A stretch of DNA of 23,717 nt from Elysia marginata. Its lineage: Eukaryota > Mollusca > Gastropoda > Plakobranchidae. How positions within the stretch are numbered: the stretch's first letter is position 1; every line of letters begins with the position of its first letter. The notes under the pieces were generated by a model. That model did not search any database, had not been told where the DNA came from, and saw nothing but the letters and a program-made list of their open reading frames with translations. The translations under genes were made by a program, and so were the position numbers. The stretch covers positions 296,436 through 320,152 of the forward strand of contig BMAT01009755.1 of assembly GCA_019649035.1 (NCBI GenBank), in the 5' to 3' direction. Of this stretch, positions 9,301 to 18,300 are shown piece after piece.

Positions 9301-12300
9301 TCTCTCTTTAGTAAAAAAATGTATGTAGATAAGGATTGTAAGTCAATATTCACCTTGAGAAGCTAAAACTATCTTTTAAAATAACCCGTACCTTTTTCTC
9401 TTAGAAATAATATACCTATTATCGCTCGCTCGGAGGCATTGTAAGAGATTGGTTCACTTTTACTTAAGAATTTTTACGTACCACATAGACGCCAATTGTC
9501 AGATGCATTTGGTTAAACCCTCGGTTTACATTGGGAAACACTGGCGCCCAAAGATTTAGTTTCGTACCCACAGCCGTACCAACTGTCTCCAGTCTCTTGC
9601 CTTTGGGTTTCACAATTAAAGTCTGGATTGTTATCTGTAAAGAATTAAAGTACAAACGTATTGGGGCAGCTTTTGTTTCATTATGAAACTCAACGCATCA
9701 GTTGTCTTAATTCTACATCTCTTCAGCTTTTTTTCTTCAAATACCTTTAAGATTATTGATGAATGATGAAATACTCTTATAACAAAAAGGCAATACTCAT
9801 TGCAAAAAAGGGTAGGATGATTATAATTGAAAACTTAACTTTTTTTTATAGAAGTTTTATTGAACCTATTGAACAATCTTGCCCTTGGTGGTATTTGGTA
9901 TGGCAAAGGATTTTCTAGTCATAACTAAAATATTAAATATCGAAGAGATAAGAGTCCCATTTTAAAATTTAAGTTTGCCGAACGTAGCGTTAGCTGTCAA
10001 TTGAAAAGAAGTAAAAATAATAGACCTTGCCTCTTCTTCAATTTTCTTCAGCGTATTTGATTGTAAACTTTGTTTAAATTAACATATAGTCGATATATAA
10101 AGTTGAGCGAAACGTCGTGTTTTTGTCGTTAATGAAAGCATAAATTTATTATGTTGTTGTTATCGTGACAGCTATTCTCAGAGGTATAAAATCTGTCCGT
10201 ATATGGTAGAATGGACTGCGCGGTTTTAGTCGCACTGTATAAAAATCTCGCAAAATAAACGTATGCAGGAACTGTTAAGTACCTTATACCTAGTTTGTTT
10301 TCAAAGTTTTGTTTCTTTCCTTTGTTATTACAAATATTTTTATATACATCTTCGAAATTTTTCATGATGAAACCCTCTCTAATTATGTAGGTTTTCTTTG
10401 ATTTAGGATAATTTTTTCAACCACGTTTGCAGGTAAAGTAAAATTTGTGAAAAAATGAAGCGTCATAGATATAGACGGAAACCGAAGAAAGTATCCATGA
10501 AACTATTTACTGCAACATACCGGTAGTTTTTTATTTAATCATATCTCACAGGTTCATGGGTCTTCTAAAAAAAAATACCGGCTATGTGGCCTAGCGGAGA
10601 GACACTCGCTCAGAGATCGGGAGGTGCGTGATTCGATCCACGGCTGAGTCAAACCAAGGACTTGAAAATTGATATTAGCAGCTGATCCGCCTAGTGTCTG
10701 GCATTATGGATTTAGTGTTAAATCTGGTCGGCCCGGTGTCAGAAAAATGTGACTGGGTGTGGCGTACGCAAGCGCTTCTTACATCACAGCGCCGTATCTG
10801 ATATAACCTCGAAGTTGACTGGGATGTTAAAATTCAAACAACCAACCATCTGCAAAAACAATTAGTGTATCAAATTTAATTCTGGCGTGTAACGTAAAAC
10901 TTACGAGCTCTTTGATATCGTTAGTTAAGGGTTGATCTCCAACATACTAAGTTAACCTTAATTCGTCGATGAGAATAAAGTTTAATTAGTCCAAGTCACT
11001 TTGCCCAATTAAAGCCCACAGTGTTATGTCAGGTGCTTGAGGTGGTATTGTGATTAATGGTCCATGTAACGAAGTTAGACATTGTTTTGGTCTAGTTCCT
11101 TAATCATGNNNNNNNNNNNNNNNNNNNNNNNNNNNNNNNNNNNNNNNNNNNNNNNNNNNNNNNNNNNNNNNNNNNNNNNNNNNNNNNNNNNNNNNNNNNN
11201 NNNNNNNNNNNNNNNNNNNNNNNNNNNNNNNNNNNNNNNNNNNNNNTAATTTTGTAGATCTAGTCTCTGGATTTATCTAGATTACTATCTTCCATAATGA
11301 CGGGCGACCTATTTTTAACGTGGCTCGCGATTGGGTGTCGCTGCCGCATTAGGCCACGCCTTTCTCACCTTTCTTGTAAAGGGTAGAATTTTCGGGAAAT
11401 TCCCAGATGTGTGTTTTACTTATAAATAGAGCTCGCGTGGTTGTTAAAGGGGAGCGGAGAGAAGATTCGGAGAAGACGGAGAGGATAGAATACTGGATTA
11501 AGAGAGAGTGAGCAGTTTTGAGCAAAAGTTAGATCTACGATTTGTTTATGCTGGACATCAGCAATTGCACTGTTATTATTTTCGACTACCGCTGGATGTG
11601 AATACTGTTTCGTGTTGATTTCTTCATTTTGAGTTGAATAAACTTATTTTCTACGTTCTTCACACGACTTTTCACGTTTTCAAGATTTTAAAAGAACTCA
11701 CAAGTCTCGCATCAGGAGTTTTATTCGTTTACTCGATTATTATTTCTGGTGTTTGTGACAGTCCAGTCATCCAAAACTTGTACAAAATGATAAAAGCCTA
11801 TGAGTATTTAATGATTATGCCTTATCCTATTTGTCTTTTTATATAAATAAACAAAAAACTATACATATAGTTGACTTCGCTTTTTGCCCAAATGCTCCGG
11901 CTAATTTAAGATCAAGTGTTAAACCCAGGAATCATTGTGGGATGAAACACACAACTGGTGCGTTGACTTGCACTCTGTCGGCCTCGTCCTTTGGGAATAC
12001 TCATCATTATTGAACCATTCTGTTTACTTTACTAGCATAGCAGGAGCTGCTCTTAATCGCACACATACCAAGCCATTGAGATATAATATATGTATACATA
12101 TATATATATATATATATATACATTTTTTTTGCAACTTATTGATCATTGTTAAAAAACGAACGATCGATCTAAAGGCTAAAAGCAACGCAGATGAATATTC
12201 TCTGAACTTGGGCATGATAAAATATTAGTGGATGTTTGGGCTGCAAGGACCAAGCGAATCTAGGTTTACTATTTCAAACGGACATTCCGAACCCAGTTAA

Positions 12301-15300
12301 CTTTGATCATTTCTTTGTGCAATCAAACTGACATAATTATCGTGTTGAGTAGAACTCTTGGAGTGGAATAGAAGCTAATGGACCAGGTCTGGTGAACGTT
12401 TAGTTACTGGAATACACAGTCGCAAAAAAGCCAGCTTTGTAACTAAGCTCTTTCACTTTCGGGTATCTACAAGAAGCGTGTAAAGTTCGTTTTCAGACTT
12501 ATTAATGAAAGCTTTACACAAAACAATATTATTTCATATCGTTGTTACTAATTTATGAAACGTAAGTCTATACAATCTCAACTTCGATTTTATCAGTTTC
12601 TAGAATTTTTTTGTTATTTGTAAATAAGATATAGATATTATTTTCGGGCAGTTAATTTTGTTTCTGGAACTTGTATAACAAGACACTATCGAATCTGCAA
12701 TAACTCCGTCCTAGGACAAAAACGTTCAACACGCACATACAATAAAATCTCATAACAATAGTGCGTACATTCAACGCAAGCTAGTTGGTTGTCCACTTTC
12801 GGTGCGTTTTGAGATGTACAGTCCATGGTTTCAAACACATGAATGAATAATTGAGGCAAATGGTGTCCGAACGGTGATTATACTTATTCAACGTCTACGG
12901 GTCCGTTGATTCTTATGTTTTCGATTTCTAAAAAGACCATCTAGTCTACTAAAGTAACGTAAAATCGGAGGTAAACGACTTGGTTTGGATGTATGAGTTC
13001 AACATATTTATGGTTACACGTAACTTAAAGGATGAATGAAACATATTTTAGCTTCTGGGAATAATATTACTTAATTCGTGTTCTTTGTTATTGTGTTAAG
13101 GAAAGAGACAGGCGAACAAGCAATTTTTACCCAACTTTAGGTTGAATTTATTTTACTTGGGAAAAATGGGGGGGGGGGGGACAAAAGCAAAAGCTTTATA
13201 GAGAACAAGGTAGACAAAGATATACCTTCCCTGTAGGCTAGGCCTACATCGATTTTACGTTAAGTTTGATCAGCAGTTAGTGTTACATGCCTGCACGACA
13301 CTTAACGTTAAATTTGTGTTAGAATTGGAATTGTCCAGTCAGCGATCAGCACCTAGCGGTGATTAAACTGTTGTAATAGCCTTGAAAGTGTCCGATATGT
13401 AGGCCGAAGTTTGAGATAATCAGCGCAGATGGATTAAAGCAGTTTGGAAGAAATGGATCTTTAGGAAAAAAGGAATTTCTGTGAATCTTTCAACTAAAAT
13501 CGAATCACATAATTTTTTTACCTAGGAAACGCAATTCAATTTCTTTTTGTTCTTTTAAAACGGCCCTTTAACTCTAGAACAAAACCATTCAAATTTTCGC
13601 TAAATTTCAAGTCACACCAAGAGAGATTGTTTGTTTTATTGATAGTTGTATTACGTTAAAAAAAAACAACTTTTACAGTTTGGAACAAACACAAAAAGCT
13701 AATTTAGGAATTCACCCATTAAAAAAAATATATCGACATTTGCAGTAGACAAAAGATACGAGGTCGCGAGAAAATCAATGTTTTGCTCTGTCAGGATTCT
13801 GGTATTATAAAAGATAAAGGGGATCTTCCTTGGTATTAGTAAAATAAAAAGGGCATTATTTATGCACATGGCGTTTCAATACTCTATGATATTCCAATGT
13901 TTGATTGATCTTACACAAAAACCAAAGACTCTTTGATATCTTCAAGAAACTTCAGAGAAGTTGAGGATAATTAAAAGTAATTAAAATTTCGGAGAGTTAA
14001 AGCCAAAGGGTAGCGGAGCCTAGAGGTTAACTGCTTATAAGAAAAAGCAACAAAATTTAGTTAATGTGTAAAGGGAACTCCAAAAGATTCTCAACATCAA
14101 AGTTCGACCTTGTTTGCCTGTGTAAAGACCCGACTTCTATATTTCTTTAATATTGTCGAAATTGTGCGGTGATTCTTTTTATCAATAATAAAAACAATTC
14201 AGGTATATCTTACTTTGTTTGAAATATACAGCTATCAAAGTATTAAATCAATGAGGGTTGTATGTCACATGCACATTAACAAACTATATTTGGTGCTGTC
14301 ATTTACGCTAATGTTATTATCGTTGAATCTCTGAAATCATAGTTCTTCCACTCCCTGTTTCTGTATTGAGGATAAGCGCAATTTCATTTTAAAAGGAATT
14401 ATAGTTGTTTCAACTTTTTTTTTAGTTTTTATTTTTCCTGTTACGCTTTAGTATTGTTTTATACAAAACTCTTGTGTCTGTTATTACCTCTGTGAGCACA
14501 AGATGAGACAATGAAATTGTTACATCTTCATTACTTCTACTATGTATGTAAATGGCGATCGTAAATAACATTACTTCAAAAGGAAAACAAAAGAAACATG
14601 AGGACCTGAAATTTTTCAATTTCAAACTTTTATTTTACAACATACCCAAAACAACTTTATTTACAAACAGCATCCTAATACTTTTCTCATGCTACGAGAA
14701 ACTGTCATAGAGGCTGTCAAAATTGTTCGCCGGTGAATATGTAATAAATATGAATAATATGTATAAGAGATCTTCTTAGATTTCTAGAAGAGAATTTTAA
14801 TTTTGTTTTATATTGTTTTGTTTCAATTTTGACTTTGCCTCGCCCATAACGTCATTTAAATTAAATGGAAAATGCTCCACACAAACGTTACTGTATGGGC
14901 CATCTATTTGTTGTCATAAAAAAACTGTGTAATTGCCGCGCTTTAAGTTCATTTGACCTTCCACCTTCTAAAACTTAACACTTTTTTTTTGGTTACACTT
15001 CGATAGTCTGGATGCAGATCCGTTTCGTGGCTATGCTACGCTGGTCTTTTTTTTTTCATTTTTTTGTTTCCGACTTGTACGCGCATGTGTGTATTTGGTG
15101 GGGGTGGTAGGGGAAAGCCGGTATAGATTTGATTTCACGCTTCATTACCTCGATGACGTTGATATTTTCAGGTGATTTGCATTACAGTTTTCGTGATGGC
15201 GTAGGCGCAACCGCTTGTATTTGTTATTTTGGTTTTTTAAAGCTTTCCAGACTGCTTGCGCAAAACTGGACAAACCCACCCTCTCGTTACACCAGGAGAC

Positions 15301-18300
15301 TTAAAAGAAGTCGAATCACAGGCTTTGCGCCCATAAGCTTTCAGATTGTTTTTATTTCACACATATCGTTCGGCCTAAAGCTCTGAAAAAATTAATCTAT
15401 CTTATTTTTAGTTCTTAAAATATATTGGAGCATCAGCATGAGTTAACTGGACGTATACGGCACTGTGGTTTATTTTACTGCATAAATATTTAAAAAGGTT
15501 ACCAGAAGTGTAACAAAAATATTGGAGGACAAATTAAAGCACTTGAAGAAATTTCATGTGTTTATTTTGTTCTTCTTACACGTTAAGGCTATGTCTTTAC
15601 ATTAATTAGCTAACATTGCTTAAAGATTTGCCTAAAAAACAAACGACTTAAGGCCCCAATTTAAAGAGCGGGGGGGGGGGGGGGGGGAAAGGGTGGAAAC
15701 TGTAACTCTTTTTATGTCTTAGCATGAACAGATCAGAACATTACTTGTTGATTCGATAATATGTCCTATTCTAAAAAAAAAAAACTTTATCTGAAAATTC
15801 CTGTGAGTGCAACTTGTTTCAACTTAAAAAGTGAAAATATTTTAAAAGTTGGTATTATGATATATTTTGTCTAATTTATACTCATTTTAATTGAAAAAAA
15901 AACCTTACTATACAGAATTGTTTGCAATGTAACAAAGGTCGCCTTGTCAGCAACTCATGTCACTTTACTTCAATGTTCGAGCTTTTAAGGAAACTATAAT
16001 AATAATAATAATAACGGCTTTTTATATAGCGCCTATTCCAACAGGTGTTAGCTCTAGACGCTTTACATACATACTGTCAATTACATACTTAGGTACACTT
16101 TCACAACAAAACATGAGTTTGCTCCAGGTGCTTTACATACGTACTTTCAAGCATACTTAGGTACATGAGTACAGCAGATTAAAATCATTTAAAGAAAAAG
16201 AAAAAGTTATTTAACTGACATAAACTATCTCTAGCGCTGGTTGGTTGTCTGAGTTTTAACGTCCCAGTCAACTTCAAGGTTGTATCAGAGACAGCATTGG
16301 GGACAATTGAAAGCGTGCTGCTACACTGTGATGTAAGGAGCGCTTGCGTACACCACGCCCAGTGACATTATCCTGACACTGGGCCGACCAGGCGGATCAG
16401 CTACTAATACCGATTTTCAAGTCCTTGGTGTGACTCGGCCGCGGATCGAACCACGCACCTCCCGATCTCCGAGCGAGTGTCTAACCATTTGGCCACAAAG
16501 CCGGTCATCCCTAGTGCTCCTGATTAAAGTAGTACAACAATAATTATGTTAATCTTACCTGTCTACTCGCTGAGACCTTCTGTGACGTCGTATTGGGAAC
16601 TGTAACAACTACGTTGTAGAAATCGTCTAGGCTTTTCTCCAAGGAGTCCGTGTTATTGTGAGGCATTACCACTAACCACTTAGTGTAAAGGTCAATCCCA
16701 CTCTGACTGCCTAGCCAGGACTGATGTCGTGAAAACTGAAACGTTGTAAAAAGATAAGAAAGAATTGATTCAGAAGATAAATACGTGGGAAAATGAGGGG
16801 GTAAACTTTGAAATTCATAATAATGAGCGACGGTCGTCTTAACAGCTTTACGTGAAACGGCTTTAAAATAAAATAGCTAACAGTTCCTGCGTTTGTTTGT
16901 GTTTGAATCTGTAACTTATGATAGCTTTCAGCGGTAGAGGGGTGAGTGCCAAGGTTACAGTGAGTGGAGGGTTAGAATTAACTCAAGGCCAGGACTTTGA
17001 GACCATTTTTACAAAAAGTCCACTTTGACGACTGTTAATTTCATATCCTTAACCTTTCAGTAATAACTACCTATGCAGTTGCCACCTCTGCTTTTTACTC
17101 TACGTTATAGCATTATTATTTATATGAGGATACCTGAACTTGTTATTGTTCTTATCCTGTGTTTGTTGTCTGTGGCTAAGTGTTTTGCTCTTCTGCGTTC
17201 AAAGGTTGCTTTTGGTGCGATTAGAGTTTTTCCAATCAAGTTAGAATACCGATTTTAAAAGGATTAGAGCCGCAAAAAACACTTTGCTTCCTCTGTACTT
17301 CTTTGTGGTTTGTCACGGTTGTTATAAAATATACTAAAACCCTTGTGATGTAGCAAAACAGAACCTGCATATACTCGTTTGAATGTTAACAGCGGTTTTT
17401 CATTTCAAACAAGCGCTGGGCGCTGCAGTAAAATTTGGCCACAGTTCAACCGGTTAAAATACGAATATCCGACTGAGGAAGTGGAAGGATCACCTAGTAA
17501 AGACTTATCATTCTTTAGATCAAGTGCCCCATCTCTTGTTATTACATTTCGTTTGTGTAAGCTTTATTACCAGAATTAGAAAGATTATGAAGATTATTCC
17601 AACAGAATACTAATTGAAGAGCAACGGAGAGAAACCTCTCAAGAACAATCACAAGATATTTAATTTCATCATAAAAATAATTCCTTTTCAAAAACGCATG
17701 TTTAGTTATCGTTGTTGATCTCTTCACTGCAGAGTTATATCATTTCAATGCAGATCTAGGCCAGAAGGTACATTTAAAACCAGCATTAGATATATGTCGT
17801 TTGTCATCTTTGTGGTCTCACTCTGAATTGTCACATCCCAGCCACTCCACTAACGTTATAAGACAGGTTGGACTGAGAGAGAAAGGTGATAATTATGTGA
17901 TTGCGGGCTCACTCAGTCTCAAAGGGCCTTTGCTTCGAAACTTCTTTTAAACAATTGTGGTGGCGACGTGGTATAAGCTATGTTTCTCTTAGAGGTAAGG
18001 CGGTGAGCGCCGGAGCTATAACTATAAGCCAAGTCTTCAAATTATACCCAAGGCAGGAAATTTTCATCCATTTTCACGTAAAGGTTTTTTCCACCCACTG
18101 CTAAGTACATACCTTAAACCTTTCAGTCATACTCTTTATCCTTCGCTATTAATTTTAAATGTACTAGGTTTGCTCAACAACAAAATAATTGCTGAATTTG
18201 GAAATACAAACTTAACCAACTTCGCTAGATACACCTTACTAAATTGGACCCTTGTCGTCATAACAAAAAACACACCTATTTGTTGCTCTTGCTCCTTAAA

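Larger units (their letters stand above)
9635..16558 (-). other. 6.9-kb iGluR intron between exons B and C
   Basis: This phase-0 intron begins GTAAGA and ends ATTCTTTACAG. It holds two SINE copies in opposite orientation, an assembly gap, an LTR-like block, an AT microsatellite, two long G runs and a GCGCTTTACA-type repeat. The stretches 9635-10577, 10849-11108, 12125-13160, 13181-15660 and 15690-15990 show no coding or RNA signal to me. An undetected phase-0 exon remains possible, most easily at the gap. Confidence 0.75.

Noticed and set aside
15129-15386. Plus-strand 85-codon frame
   Set aside because: No motif, no splice support, and composition like the surrounding intron.
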